DNA of 64,000 nt, taken from assembly GCA_023105745.1 (NCBI GenBank), contig JALGQZ010000017.1:2080001-2144000 (forward strand), in the 5' to 3' direction. Positions 13,194 to 23,977 of the stretch are shown in pieces. The translations under genes and the position numbers were made by a program. The stretch comes from Austropuccinia psidii. Its lineage: Eukaryota; Basidiomycota; Pucciniomycetes; Pucciniales; Sphaerophragmiaceae. The first letter of the stretch is position 1, and each line of letters begins with the position of its first letter. The notes under the pieces are model-generated. The model did not search any database. It was not told the DNA's origin and saw nothing but the letters and a program-made list of their open reading frames with translations.

Positions 13194-14633
13194 TGTCAGG
13201 ATGAGTCTATGTTGAAGTGGTAATAGGGCTATTTACAACTAAATCTATGACTGTGACACGTGAGAAATAGCTTAAAATACTTTTGTAAAGGCTTAAAGAT
13301 GGTTTTAATTTAATAATAAAAGGGCTTTACTATAAACAATATAGTGGTGGTGAGCGCTGTTGAAAGCCCTGGGTGCAGCTTTACCTGTTGGGTTACAATG
13401 ATAAAGACTACAATGCTTTTAATTTATAAATATACCTGATTATTAACCAAGAGTAAAACTCTTTTTGACAGTTTACTACGTAGGTTATTCCAGAGCAGGA
13501 TGAGGAGACAATTCTGGCTGTGAAAAGCCTCCTTTTTATCCTGAAATGGGGTGGAAAGGGTGCTAGACCTTTCCACATAGAGGAAGTGACAATTTTTTCA
13601 CTCTCTAGTACTGGCTTGTGGTTTGCAAACAGCCTGTGTAACCTGTATTGGGCTCAGATGTGGTTTTGAAACCACATCTGGGCAGTTTTCACCAATACAG
13701 GGTGAAAATTTTCATCTGGGGACCTCACAGCCTGATTCTGATGTGTATGACGTGTAGAATGTTGTACAGAAACTGTATGGGACCCCAGTATTGACTGAAA
13801 TATGAGGTATTGAAGTAAAAACATGCTTCTTCTTCTATTTGACACCTCATATTCAGGATTATGGGATATTATCCCATGGTAAGGCTGTATATGACAGCAG
13901 GTGGAAATCTGACTTAAAACAGCCATAACTTTGTCAATTCTTGAGATATCAACCTCAAAATTGATTCTGTGTGTAGCCCTGTGTGTGCTCTACACAATGG
14001 TACCTCATTTGATACGGGTATCATTAAATATGGCAAAGCTATCCCATGTACAAGATTTTTGAACATTTGCGTGTTTTGGGCAAAAAGCTGTATTGAGCTT
14101 GTTTGCCCCATACCTTCGGCTGTAGTTGAGATATGGGGAAGTGGATGACACCATCAGATAGCCCTTATTTTGCTCTTTCCAAAAAGACCCCACTTCAAGT
14201 ATCTCACACTAAAGCTGTAGAAGTTAGATGAGAGGTGAATGTTTTGGTCACCCTTATTTGTCCTGAAATTGACCATAACTCAAGTAATATTGGTGCTAGC
14301 TCAGTTTGGCTGGTACCATTTGATAGCCCTGGCTTAGAGCATCATTTTGAATACCCATTTGATGGGTTTAAGACTTTCCTTCTGGATTTTAGATGAGAGG
14401 TGAAAATTAAGGTTTATGCTCAGCAATAACTTTGAGCAGGAATAACTTTGTTATTTCTTGTCCTATGGTGATGGGACTTATTTTTTCAGAAAGAGGTGAG
14501 TTTCCTCTTTCCTTTGATACTTTTTGAGCTGATTTGGCCCAGCTCCATGTTTTGGTGGTATCTTGGCTATACCATTGGTTTATGGTATTTTGGCTGTCAT
14601 GCTTGTGCTCTGGTTTTGAGTCACAGGCTGACA
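13194..14633 (-). repeat. 3' LTR of the gypsy element
   Basis: This copy is 1440 bp, starting TGTCAGGATGAGTC and ending GTCACAGGCTGACA on the plus strand. It matches 22533-23972 end to end. Small open frames inside (for example 13654-13926 and 14005-14193) recur in other LTR copies and are not treated as genes. Confidence 0.95.
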
Positions 14634-14652
14634 TACCCTCCCTCCAAAAAAG
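14634..14652 (-). other. Polypurine tract for plus-strand priming
   Basis: In element sense the sequence just upstream of the 3' LTR reads TTTTTTGGAGGGAGGGTA, directly abutting TGTCAG. The same purine run precedes the LTR at 1955. Position and composition fit a polypurine tract. Confidence 0.75.
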
Positions 14653-14657
14653 GCTCA

Positions 14658-15021
14658 TCATTGATGAGACTGCTCTGTCCTCCTAGAGGCCCTGAATCTC
14701 CTTAGATGAAGGTTCCCATCTGGTATGGCATCTTCTTCCAACCATTTGTCTTTATCAGCTGTTTGGTGCTTGAATCTGACTAAGTATTGTCTTTGATCCC
14801 TCCCATTAAGTCTGATTTTCCTGGCCCTGATGATTTTACTCACAGGTACTGGGGAGTCCTCCACTTCCACTATATCAGGTGGTGTGGTGTTCTTCTTCCT
14901 GGAGGGGAATTTATTCTCCTCTGTTTTGAAGTATGGTTTGGCCAAACTTACTGGGAAGACTGGGTGCTTCCCAGAAAATTCCTCTGTAAGTTTGACTTCC
15001 ACAGCATTCTTTCCTATCAGC
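14658..15021 (-). pseudogene. Integrase C-terminal chromodomain of gypsy pol
   Basis: A 114-codon open stretch (14658-15002) follows the integrase core in another frame, so a frameshift lies around 15003-15025. Near the end it has a chromodomain-like pattern: a basic strand (KIIRARKIRLNG), then QYLVRFKHQ, then DKWLEEDAI, ending in an Arg-rich tail (LRRFRASRR). Family knowledge: chromodomains at the end of integrase bind modified histones and steer integration into heterochromatin. The segment ends 24 bases before the purine tract, so it is the natural C-terminus of Pol. Confidence 0.85.
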
Positions 15022-15915
15022 TTAATGATAGTGAAAGTCCCTCATCTTCTTGGGTCCTTTAAGATTATTAAAGTTCAGTGTGGACACTAGTACCTGGTCC
15101 CCTTCTTTAAAGTCATGTTCCATGTGTGACTTGTCCCACCTCTGCTTATTATAATCTTTTGCTTCAGCTATGCATTTAGCAGCTGTATCACAAGCCCTTT
15201 TCCACATATCATGGAAGTCTTTGGCTGTGGGGAGGATGGTTAGAAGATTCTTCTTCAAATGATCCACAGGCAACAAGGGATTCCACCCTTTCTCTACCAG
15301 TGCAGGTGTTTTTCCTGTGGTAGAGTGCTGACTTGTATTATATGCCAGTTGGAAAGTTGGTAGAAGGGTAACCCAGTCATGGGTATATCCTTCATGGTCC
15401 TTATACTCCATGCCATAGGCACAGATCCTTCTAAGGATGTCCTCCATAGTCTGGATCATCCTTTCAGCTAGGCCATCTGTTTGGGGATAGTAAGCTGTGG
15501 AAAAAGCAAGCTTTGTTCCAAGCATGTCATACAAGTTGGTCCAAAATTCAGATGTGAATTTTCGGTCCCTATCACTAATGATGATTTTAGGGACTCCACA
15601 GGTAGATATGATGTTATTCCAAAATAACAGAGCAGTATCCATGGCTGTGTCCTCCTTGTGGCATGGTAGACACCTCATGCTCTTGCTGAACCTATCAACT
15701 ATGATTAAGCAGGAATTGTAGTTTTCTTTGCCTCCTGGGACAAGTCCTGTAACCCAGTACATGTTAATGGTTTCCCATGGGTGCTTGGGTTCTTCTATAT
15801 GTTGAAGTAACCCATACTTCTTCCCATGTTTCCTATTTGCCTTCTGGAATCTTTAACAAGTTTTGATGTATTCACTCAAATCTTGTTCCCACTTGGGCCA
15901 TCAAGCTTTGCTTGC
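15022..15915 (-). pseudogene. Integrase core (retroviral-type DDE) of gypsy pol, defective
   Basis: An open stretch of 246 codons (15022-15762) carries the integrase catalytic core. Residues [13 protein letters not shown] hold the second Asp, and [15 protein letters not shown] holds the catalytic Glu region. At the first catalytic position the sequence reads NMYWVTGL, with Tyr (TAC) where integrases of this type have Asp (GAC). Upstream, the zinc-binding part is broken: the frame shows a TGA after VASKA and a TAA after the Cys of YIKTC (about 15850-15910). Downstream the frame is lost at 15022, before the chromodomain. The protein would insert element cDNA into the genome; this copy cannot do so unaided. 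Confidence 0.9.
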
Positions 15916-16518
15916 TACCCTCTCTTTGGGCCTTTCCTCACTCATGTGTCCCATGTAGGGGAAGTCATGGCATTCTTGCAGGACAAATGAAATGTGGTCT
16001 CTGTCTACCACTGTGAGTGCACTTGTGTGCTTTTCTCTGTGGTAGAGCAGGCCATCTATAAGGAAAAACTTGTTATCCTTATAGGCCCTGAACCAGGGTT
16101 CTTCAAGCTGGGCTTCCAGTTCTGGACTCCTGTACTTTTGTTGAAGGAGTTATAGTAGTATGCTACACTGTTTGTGTTTGGCATAGGATTTCAGTACTGC
16201 ACTAAAAAATTCTTTGTGTAGTTCTGAGGAACTTATTCCCAGTATGGGGGTTTCTGTTCCCTCTGAATTGGTGTTTCCACTGTCAAGGGTACCACTTTCT
16301 GGTGACCATTCAGAAAATATGAAGTTCTTCTTCCTATCCACTTCCATGAAATGGATAGGAATCTTGGCTGCAACTTCAGGGTCATAAGCTGGATTGCTTT
16401 TGACATTGTCCAGTGGCCATCTGCTAAGGCCATCTGCATTGGTATGACTTTTACCTTCTTTGTATATGATGGTCATGTTCCCTCTATACTCCTGGATGGC
16501 TATTTGCCATCTCAGCAT
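15916..16518 (-). pseudogene. RNase H tail, spacer and integrase zinc-binding N-terminus of gypsy pol
   Basis: The open stretch 16150-16518 starts inside RNase H ([22 protein letters not shown]) and continues into an acidic spacer. It ends at a TAA after QCSILL (16150) where the reading continues QQKY. The TAA could derive from a CAA codon by one C-to-T change. Between 15916 and 16150 the same frame can be followed through HREKH and a Cys/His-bearing region, consistent with the HHCC domain that precedes integrase. This is one continuous Pol polyprotein interrupted by nonsense changes. Confidence 0.8.
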
Positions 16519-18273
16519 GTGTCTATTTGTAGTTCACCCTCCAAAGAATAATGGAGTTTCTCTAGAGCCCAGACTAGACATAGGCATTCAGTCTGGGTGG
16601 CCCCATACCTGGCTTCTGAATCTTTCAGATGCCTTGAGATGTAGCAAATTACTCCTTCTCTTGGTTCACCATCCACAATTTGTCTTTGGTGAAGGGCTGC
16701 TCCTAGGCCTTGACTGCATGCTGCATCTATATATAACTTGAATGGTAGTTCAAAGTCAGGTAAGATGAGCACAGGTGCATTTGTGAGTTCATATTTGATC
16801 CTCTCATATGTATCCCTCCTTTCCTTGGTTATTTCAAAAACTACATCTTTTGAACATAACTTGTATAAACTACTAGTTATGTGTGCAAAGTTTTTAATGT
16901 GGTTTCTATAGTAGCTAGAAAACCCAAGGAAAGATTGCATCTCTTTGATGCTATTTGGTACTGGATTTTGCGGTACTGCTGCTACTTTATTCTGGTCGAT
17001 TGCCAGACTAGGAACTGAGACTTTGTGTCCTAGAGCTAGTAGCTCTTGTTGGCCAAAATTACACTTCTTAAGTGAAATTTTCAGATTGATGGGTGTACAT
17101 TTACTCAGCACTCTGTCTATGTATTGTACATGGTCTTCCCATGTCTCTGAGTATATAATGATATCATCAATATATACTACCATCCAGCCTTCCAATATTT
17201 CATCTTGAAATATGGTGTCCATCATCCTTTGGAAGTGGACTGGTGCATTCTTAATGCCAAATGGCATCCTGGTGTACTCATATATGCCCATATGGCATAT
17301 TATTCTGAGTAATTTCATGGAGTTTGGTTTAACTCCATTTTGGTGGAATCCTTTCATACAATCCATTTTGGTTATGTATTTGGCTTTAGCCAGTTTATCC
17401 AAGGCATGAGGTATCCTGGGTATAGGGTACCTGTCTGCTTTTGTGTAGTTATTCAGAGCTCTGAAATCTCTACACAGTCTAGACTTGCCATAATTCCAGG
17501 TGATTAGGACAGGGGTGGTGATTTCCACTATTTCATTGTGTCCAATCTTCCTGATGACATCCATATCCAGGAGTTCATTGATATGTTTCTCAATTTCTTT
17601 CCTGCTTTCCAGGCTTGCTGGATAAGGATTCCTCCTATGCATGGGTGGATAAGGCCTTTCCACATCCAGATATAGCTTTATATCATGGCCTTTGATCTTG
17701 CCTAATGGTTCTTCACCTATGGCAAATGCTGGTCTGTTCTTTCTCAGCATCTTCAGAAAACTTAGTTTTTGTTTGCTTGTGAGGGTAGTGCTGAACTGTC
17801 CCTCTCTGAATTCCTTCAGAAGTTCTTCAAGTGGATCTTGAGAAGATATCTGGTATATATCAAGTGAAAATTCCTTTTCCTTGTTAGTACCAATGGTGAT
17901 GTGCCTATTTTTACTGTTGTAAATTTCTATGCCATACATCCTCTGGTAATCTGTTCCCAGTAAAAACCCTTGGATGTGGGCATCATCAAGCACGACAAAC
18001 TCTGGGTTGAGTCTGATGTTACCCTTCCTGTGGGGTATAATTATCTCTTTGATAATTGTCCCAATGGAAGTCATCTTCCCTGATGCACTTTTAAAGTTCT
18101 TTGCCTTAGTGGGCAAGAGCTGTTTTTCCCAGTTAGGGAAGTGGTTGTCCAGATACTCTCTGGCGACTATGGAGCAGTGTGCTCCACTGTCAATGATCAA
18201 TGGATGTTGAGCATTGTCAATACATACAGTCATCTTGTGGCTGTTCCATGTATGTATGTGATTCCTTTAGTTG
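16512..18273 (-). pseudogene. Protease-reverse transcriptase-RNase H of gypsy pol
   Basis: The longest frame of the element (573 codons, 16512-18233) continues upstream without a stop into the gag-protease linker. Protease: IIDSGAHCSIV carries the DSG active site. RT: FRALNNYTKADRYPIPRI, then MPFGIKNAPVHFQRMMD, then the YIDDI catalytic box, about 350 residues from the start. The connection region has LGFSSYYRNHI. RNase H: LYIDAACSQGLGAAL and the Glu-bearing TQTECLCLVWALEKLHY are present. After LHYSLEGE the frame jumps almost directly to the sequence coding NRHMLRW, so a short segment with the next conserved RNase H Asp is missing and the frame is lost. The copy could encode RT but not a complete Pol. 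Confidence 0.93.
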
Positions 18274-18441
18274 GTGTAACCAGGAATGTTTGTGCATCTT
18301 GTGTGTGTTTGCACAAGTTTTTGTTGGCAGTGTCCTGTGGCATACCCGCTTCCAACTGTACGTCCTGAATTTCTAGTGGGGTTTCCTCTTGGTATTCCAC
18401 TAGAAATTCTTCTCTTGGGTCTTGGTCATCATCAGATGGTT
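18274..18441. repeat. Left copy of a 168-bp direct repeat (gag-protease junction)
   Basis: Positions 18274-18441 and 19455-19622 are near-identical copies of the same gag 3' coding sequence (minus-strand sense, encoding DDQDPREEF through QDAQTFLVT). They flank the inverted LTR fragment 18442-19454. The left copy is in frame with protease, so the original gag-protease fusion is still readable here. The right copy is the truncated end of gag. Confidence 0.85.
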
Positions 18442-19454
18442 GAGATACCTAAAGTGGGGTCTTTTCGGAAAGAGCGCAATCAGGGCTATCTGATGGTGTC
18501 ATTCATTTCCTCATATCTCAACTATAGCAGAAGGTATGGGGCAAACAAGCCCAATACAGCTTTGTGCCTAAACCACACATATGTACAAAAATCTTGTACA
18601 TGGCATAACCTTGCCATATTTAATGATAACAATATCAAATAAGGTACCATTGTGTAGAACACATACAGGGATACACAGGGATTCAGTTTTGAGGTTAATA
18701 TCTCAAGAACTGACAAAGCTAAAGCTGATTTAAGGTCCAAATCCCACATTCTGACCAATACAGCTTTACCATGGGATAATTTCCCATAATCATGAATATG
18801 AGGTGTCAAATAGACAAAGAAGCTTGTTTTTACTTCAATACCCAATATTCCAGTCAATACTGGGGTCCCATACAGTTTCTGTACAGCATTCTACGTGTCA
18901 TACACGTCAGAATCAGGCTGTGAGGTCCCCAGATGAGAATTTTCACCCTGTATTGGTGAAAACTGCCCAGACATGGTTTAAAAACCACATCTGAGCCCAA
19001 TACAGGTTAATAAAGGTCTTTGCAAACCACAAGTCTGTCTCAGAGAGTGAAAAATCTTCACTTCCTCTACGTGGAAAGGTCCAGCACCCTTTCCACCCCA
19101 TTTCAGGATAAAAAGGAGGCTTTTCACAGCCAGAATTGCTTTCCTCATCCTGCTCTTGAATTCCTATGTAGTAAAACTGTCAAAAAAAAGTTCTACTGTT
19201 GGAAAATAATCAGGTATACTCTTAACTTAGAAGTATTGTAGTCTTTCTTATTGTAATCCAACAGGTAAAGCTGCACCCAGGGCTTTCAACAGCGCTCACC
19301 ACCACTATATCTGATATAGTAAAGCCCTTTTATTTTGAAATTAAACCATCTTTAAACCTCATAAATCTATTTTAGATCCTTTTTACCGTGTCACAGTCAT
19401 AGTTGAAAGCTGTAAATAAAATTATATTACTTTTATCATAGACTCAACCTGACA
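18442..19454 (+). mobile_element. Inverted, truncated LTR fragment inside the gypsy element
   Basis: This ~1013-bp segment matches the same LTR family but in the orientation opposite to the host element. It lacks the first ~430 bases of the LTR, starting at GAGATACCTAAAGTGGGG, and ends exactly at the LTR terminus (CAACCTGACA). No internal element sequence follows. The flanking 168-bp duplication is far longer than the 5-bp target duplication of normal integration. Strand switching during reverse transcription or recombination is therefore more likely than simple insertion. Confidence 0.85.
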
Positions 19455-21590
19455 GTGTGACTAGGAATGTTTGTGCATCTTGTGTGTGTTTGCAAAAGTT
19501 CTTGTTGGCAGTGTCCTGTGGCATGCCTGCTTCCAACTGTATTTCCTGGATTTCTAGTGGGGTTTCCTCTTGGTATTCCACTATGAATTCTTCTCTGGGG
19601 TCTTGGTCATCATCAGATTGTTCTCTGATGGCATCCCCCATAGTGTCTGATTCAGAATCCTCTTTTGGGGATTCCTCCTCTGGGACTTTTTCAATGGCAT
19701 AGACTTTTTTCTTTGCCTTTGGACAGTTATTGGCATAGTGGTCTGTTGAACCACAGTTGTGACAAGAATTCCTCTTCTTTGCCACTTCTGCCACTCTTTC
19801 TTTGGGTTTGTCTTTAAACTCTACCTTGAAAGGTTGTTTCTCCTTGAAACTACTGTTCTTATATGGGGTGAATTTCCCTAAATTAGTCCTTTTCCTTATG
19901 TCTTGTAAGGTGTTGGCAATGTCATCTAGAGTGCAATTTTGGTTGCATCTGCATTTTACTGCATGCTCTAGCTCTCCTGGCAGTTGTGTCAGAAGCTTAT
20001 GGTTCCTCATTTGGATATTCATCTGAGGATCAATGGCTTTCAGTCTCTTGGACTGTCTAAGACACCATTCATATGGATCTTTGTCCACAGAGTACTTGTC
20101 ATTTTCAAATTCCATGGTCTTTTGCCATATCCAAGTTCCATTACTGTACTTTTGGATGATCTGACTCCTCCACCATGAGTTTCTTTCATTTCTGTGTACC
20201 ATATACTAGCATGACCTTTAAATTCTGTGTTTAATCTAGCGGTAATCCCATAATCTGGTATGCTTGGTACATCAATGAAGAGTCCATCAATATAATCTAT
20301 GAGTTCCATATGATCATATTCTCCTGATCCAGAGAATTTGGGCCAACTTGAGGCCTCAGGAAGCTGTTTCAAGGCTTCCTTCTCTGAATAAGACATGCCA
20401 TCTCCATCCTGGTATTGTGATGGGGATCTTGCCTTATTCATCAACATGGCATCTGGTTGATATGGATTATCCATAACTTGGCCTTGTGGTTGGGGCTTCA
20501 AGCTATGGGAGGCATTAAACAATTTGTTAATGTCTTGATCCAGACACTCCCTGTCCCTTGTGCTGTGGTGTTGTTCTTCAAATACTATATTCAGTCTTTT
20601 TTTGGTTTCTTCAGAAGCTTTGCTCAGTTGAGCATATCCTTCTTGAAGATTTTTAACTATCTATTCCAAGGAGGCTTGAGTTTGTCTCATCGTCTCTTGG
20701 CCAGCTTTAATTTCTGCGAACTGCTTTGCAGATTGTTCAGCATATTGGGACATTTGTAACCATATTGTATCACCGTTGATGTTACTCTCAGATGTGACAA
20801 TGTTATTTTCAGTCTGAGTGGGGGTAATGTTTCTATTACTAGGACTACTGATTCTAGAGTGGTTTACAACTACTTCTGGTTCTTGTGTACTTTTTTTACC
20901 AAATCTAACAGCTTCTGGATCATGGGGTCTGACTCTTTCCTCCTCTGGTTGAAGGAGGCTTTGTTCTTGCCCTTGCTTCCTTGTCTTCTCCGGGAAACTT
21001 CCTGGAATTGTGAAGAATGGTGACTCTTGGCCACTGATCTGCTGGTTTCTGAATGGTGTGAAGCCACTGGAGAGCTGATTTGGCCGGTTCCTTGTGAGCC
21101 TCAAGGAATCTGAGTAGGCCCTGTCTGGGTTAACTGTTCTTCTATAGCTTGGGTAGTGGCTTGATTCTCCCTTATCCTCTGTGCCCTTGCCTCCAGGAGT
21201 CTGAACTGCCTGGTAGGATTCCAACCTTTGGTGATTACCATCAGGTCTTTGAAGTCTATCTCTTTGAGACAGATCTTCTGGCAACTTGCTCCAAGTTCTG
21301 CCCAGTGACTTGCCAGGTTGAACCTTTTGTTGTCCATGCTCCATTGAAATAAATCTTTGAGGAGTTGGTGGAGCTGAAGAACTTGATCCATATCCTTCCA
21401 GTCCTCTGGTTTGAGGTTCCTGTTGAATTGGAGTGTGAATGGTAAGGTTGATATTATCTCCCTCATTGTTTTGCCATCCACCACTGTGTCCAAGGTGTCC
21501 TCTTCCAGGTCTTCTGGTTCTGGAAAAGCCTTCTCTGTCCTCTGGCTGGTTCCTTTGGAAGCCAAGGTCTCTGAGGTATGCAGGGGACAT
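19455..21590 (-). pseudogene. gag of the gypsy element (broken)
   Basis: The frame from the ATG at 21590 starts MSPAYLRDLGFQ. It runs through a basic, Pro/Ser/Gln-rich region to a TAG at 20661-20663, then continues in the same frame (a charged, probably coiled-coil stretch) into LFNASHSLKPQPQ and the capsid-like part (KQLPEASSWPKFSGSGEY, YIDGLFIDVP). A one-base frameshift near 20185-20200 moves reading to the frame of 19444-20202, which holds WQKTMEF, PYEWCLRQSKRL and a CCHC zinc knuckle (CHNCGSTDHYANNC, C-X2-C-X4-H-X4-C) that binds element RNA. Gag then ends abruptly at the inverted LTR fragment. It would form the virus-like particle and package RNA. The 5' part overlaps a second conserved frame (next entry). 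Confidence 0.88.
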
Positions 21591-21625
21591 ATCAGTGTTT
21601 GCAAGCAGTCAAAAACTTGATGTTC
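21101..21625 (-). CDS. Overlapping open frame in the 5' part of gag, possibly coding
   Basis: A second frame on the same strand overlaps the start of gag and is open from 21625 to 21101 (about 170 codons). It reads as a charged helical protein (for example EDWKDMDQVLQLHQLLKDL and QKICLKEIDFKDLMVITKGW). It has no AUG near its start; a TTG codon lies 14 nt upstream of the gag ATG. In the diverged copy at 39547-39954 the same frame is open for 136 codons with conservative replacements (L/I, V/I, K/R, D/E), while the gag frame there is interrupted by stops. My hand count over ~85 codons gives substitutions 16/11/23 at codon positions 1/2/3 of this frame, the pattern of protein-level constraint. 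How it is translated (frameshift, splicing, non-AUG start) is unknown. Confidence 0.55.
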   Translation of the reverse strand, partial: EHQVFDCLQTLICPLHTSETLASKGTSQRTEKAFPEPEDLEEDTLDTVVDGKTMREIISTLPFTLQFNRNLKPEDWKDMDQVLQLHQLLKDLFQWSMDNKRFNLASHWAELGASCQKICLKEIDFKDLMVITKGWNPTRQFRLLEARAQRIRENQATTQAIEEQLTQTGPTQIP

Positions 21626-21938
21626 TTAGGGTATTTACCTTTGACTGTGCCTTGTACAAATTTGTTATCTGCTGATTTGGGCAGTTTCCCTTTAGAGGTT
21701 ACAACTGGGTTAATAATTGTAATCTTCCCTGTACAAGTGGTTAAGGTTGGTTTACCTTGTATTGAAGCAGAGTTTCATGGTTTTCTACTCCTCTGAGTGG
21801 CTATTGGTGTCCATGTTTTGGCTGTAATGAGGCCTTCACTAAGTCTTTTTCCTTTACGCTTGCTGCCCTCTGGTTCTGAGGGTGTCACTGGCGTGTTGGC
21901 CTGTGACTGGGTCTCAAGTGGTATGAAATTTTCTTCCA
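21605..21938 (-). other. Leader region upstream of gag with coding-like segments and a conserved 3' splice site
   Basis: In element sense, TTTCATTCAG precedes TGGAAGAAAATTTC at 21938. The second copy has TTTGTTTCAG before the same TGGAAGAAAATTTC at 39212. The following frame (VEENFIPLETQSQANTP..., ending SRKP-stop) is matched by VEENFKPRETQSQGNTP in the second copy. A further short frame runs on to GKYPKNIKFLTACKH-stop, ending four bases before the gag ATG. This suggests a spliced leader or an additional small exon upstream of gag. It is not shown to be translated. Confidence 0.45.
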
Positions 21939-22514
21939 CTGAATGAAACAGGAAAAAGAGGGCTTATGTCAGTTAAGATTTCTTAGAAGGCTGGTTTTGC
22001 ACGTCTGAGAATGGCCTCTGGGCTTGTATATTATTACAATATGCCCTTGTATGATGACAGTGTAATTTGAATTAACAATTCCACGTCAAAAATACAGCTT
22101 ACTGATATGTGGTATACTGTTTGTATACCAATATCTTACAGATTACTTGTAATTAGCAAGTATAATCTGTCAAAGATGGTGTATTACGGGGCAATTGAGT
22201 TAACAATATGCCCAAACACACCTCAACTGTTGGTTTATCAGTATGAGCTGTCTTTATTCAATTAAGAATTAAGACTGTATTAGTGGCTTAAAAGTGTTTT
22301 TATATACAAAACACACCAAAAATACTGGTCTTGTGGTTATTAACCACGTGACAGATACTCTTTAAAATATGAGTATTTCTAAAAAAAATAAAGAAAAATA
22401 TATAAAAATATATTTTTTTTAAAGAAAATGACGCCTAAAAAGATAAAACAAGTGTCAATAAGATGATAAAAAAGAAAAAACTTACTTGTAATAAGTCCAA
22501 AAAGGTTTTAACAC

Positions 22515-22532
22515 ACGGCCAGGCCCCCAAAA
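22515..22532 (-). other. Primer-binding region next to the 5' LTR
   Basis: In element sense the bases directly after the 5' LTR read TTTTGGGGGCCTGGCC. A TGG shortly after the LTR end is the usual start of a tRNA primer-binding site. The second copy has nearly the same sequence at 38633-38650. I cannot assign the tRNA. Confidence 0.6.
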
Positions 22533-23972
22533 TGTCAGGATGACTCTATGTTGGAGTGGTAATAAGGCTATTTACAACTAAAGCTATGACTGTGACATGT
22601 GAAAAATAGTTTAAAATACTTTTGTAAAGGTTTAAAGATGGTTTTAATTTAATAATAAAAGGCCTTTACTATAAAGAATATAGTGGTGGTGAGCACTGTT
22701 GAAAGCCCTGGGTGCAGATTTACCTGTTGGGTTACAATTGTAAAGACTACAATACTTTTAATTTAAGAGTATACCTGATTATTAACCAAGAGTAACACTG
22801 TTTTTGACAGTTTACTACGTAGTTTATTCAAGAGCAGGATGAGGAGACAATCGTGGCTGTGAAAAGCCACCTTTTTATCCTGAAATGGGGTGGAAAGGGT
22901 GCTAGACCTTCCCACGTAGAGTAAGTGAAGATTTTTTCACTCTCTAGTACTGGCTTGTGGTTTGCAAACAGCCTGTATAACCTGTATTGGGCTCAGATGT
23001 GGTTTTGAAACCACATCTGGGCAGTTTTCACCAATACAGGGTGAAAACTTTCATCTGGGGACCTCACAGCCTGATTCTGACATGTATGACACGTAGAATG
23101 CTGTACAGAAACTGTATGGGACCCCAGTATTGACTTACATATGAGGTATTGAAGTAAAAACATGCTTCTTTGTCTATTTGACACCTCATATTCATGATTA
23201 TGGGATATTATCCCATGGTAAGGCTGTATATGAGAGCAGGTGGGAATCTGACCTCAAAACAGCCATAACTTTGTCAATTCTTGACATATCAACCTCAAAA
23301 TTGGTTCTGTGTGTAGCCCTGTGCGTGCTCTACACAATGGTTCCTCATTTGATATGGGTATCATTAAATATGGCAAAGTTATCCCATGTACAAGATTTTT
23401 GAACATTTGCGTGTTTTGGGCAAAAAGCTGTATTGAGCTTGTTTGCCCCATCCCTTCTGCTGTAGTTGAGATATGGGGAAGTGGATGACACCATCAGATA
23501 GCCCTGATTGTGCTCTTTCCAAAAAGACCCCACTTCAAGTATGTCACACTAAAACTGTAGAAGTTAGATGAGAGGTGAATGTTTTGGTCACCCTTATTTG
23601 GCCTGAAACTGACCATAACTCCAGTAATATTGGTGCTGGCTCAGTTTGGCTGGTACCACTGGATAGCCCTGGCTTAGAGCTTCATTTGGAATACCCATTC
23701 GATGGGGTTAAGCCTTTCCTTCTAGATTTTAGATGAGAGGTGAAAATTAAGGTTTATGCTCAGCAATAACTTTGAGCAGGAATAACTTTGCTATTTCTTG
23801 TCCTATGGTGATGGGACTTATGTTTTCAGAAAGAGGTGAGTTTCCTCTTTCTTTTTATACTTTTGAGCTGATTTGGCTCAGCTCCATGTTTTGGTGGTAT
23901 CTTGGCTATACCATTGGTTTATGGTATTTTGGCTGTCATGCTTGTGCTCTGGTTTTGAGTCACAGGCTGACA
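22533..23972 (-). repeat. 5' LTR of the gypsy element
   Basis: This is the 1440-bp copy corresponding to 13194-14633. On the plus strand it starts TGTCAGGATGACTC and ends GTCACAGGCTGACA, followed by TTTTT. Promoter and terminator signals of the element should lie here. Small internal frames (22993-23184, 23254-23451, 23345-23533) repeat those of the other LTR. Confidence 0.95.
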
Positions 23973-23977
23973 TTTTT

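Larger units (their letters stand above)
13194..23972 (-). mobile_element. Full-length Ty3/gypsy chromovirus-type LTR retrotransposon, inactive
   Basis: This is a complete element on the minus strand: 5' LTR (22533-23972), primer-binding region, gag, protease-RT-RNase H, integrase, chromodomain, purine tract and 3' LTR (13194-14633). Both LTRs are 1440 bp with TGTCAG..CTGACA ends. The flanking five bases on both sides are TTTTT (13189-13193 and 23973-23977), a plausible though low-complexity target duplication. Over the first ~320 bp the two LTRs differ at roughly two dozen positions by eye, so insertion is not recent. The order integrase after RNase H plus a chromodomain C-terminus places it in the Ty3/gypsy chromovirus group. 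Stops, frameshifts, an RNase H deletion and an internal rearrangement make it non-autonomous. Confidence 0.93.

Noticed and set aside
13654..14193. Small minus-strand frames inside the LTRs (also at 2645-3070, 18286-18642 and 22993-23533)
   Set aside because: The same short frames recur in LTR copies with different interruptions; they are LTR-internal and show no consistent start or constraint visible by eye.
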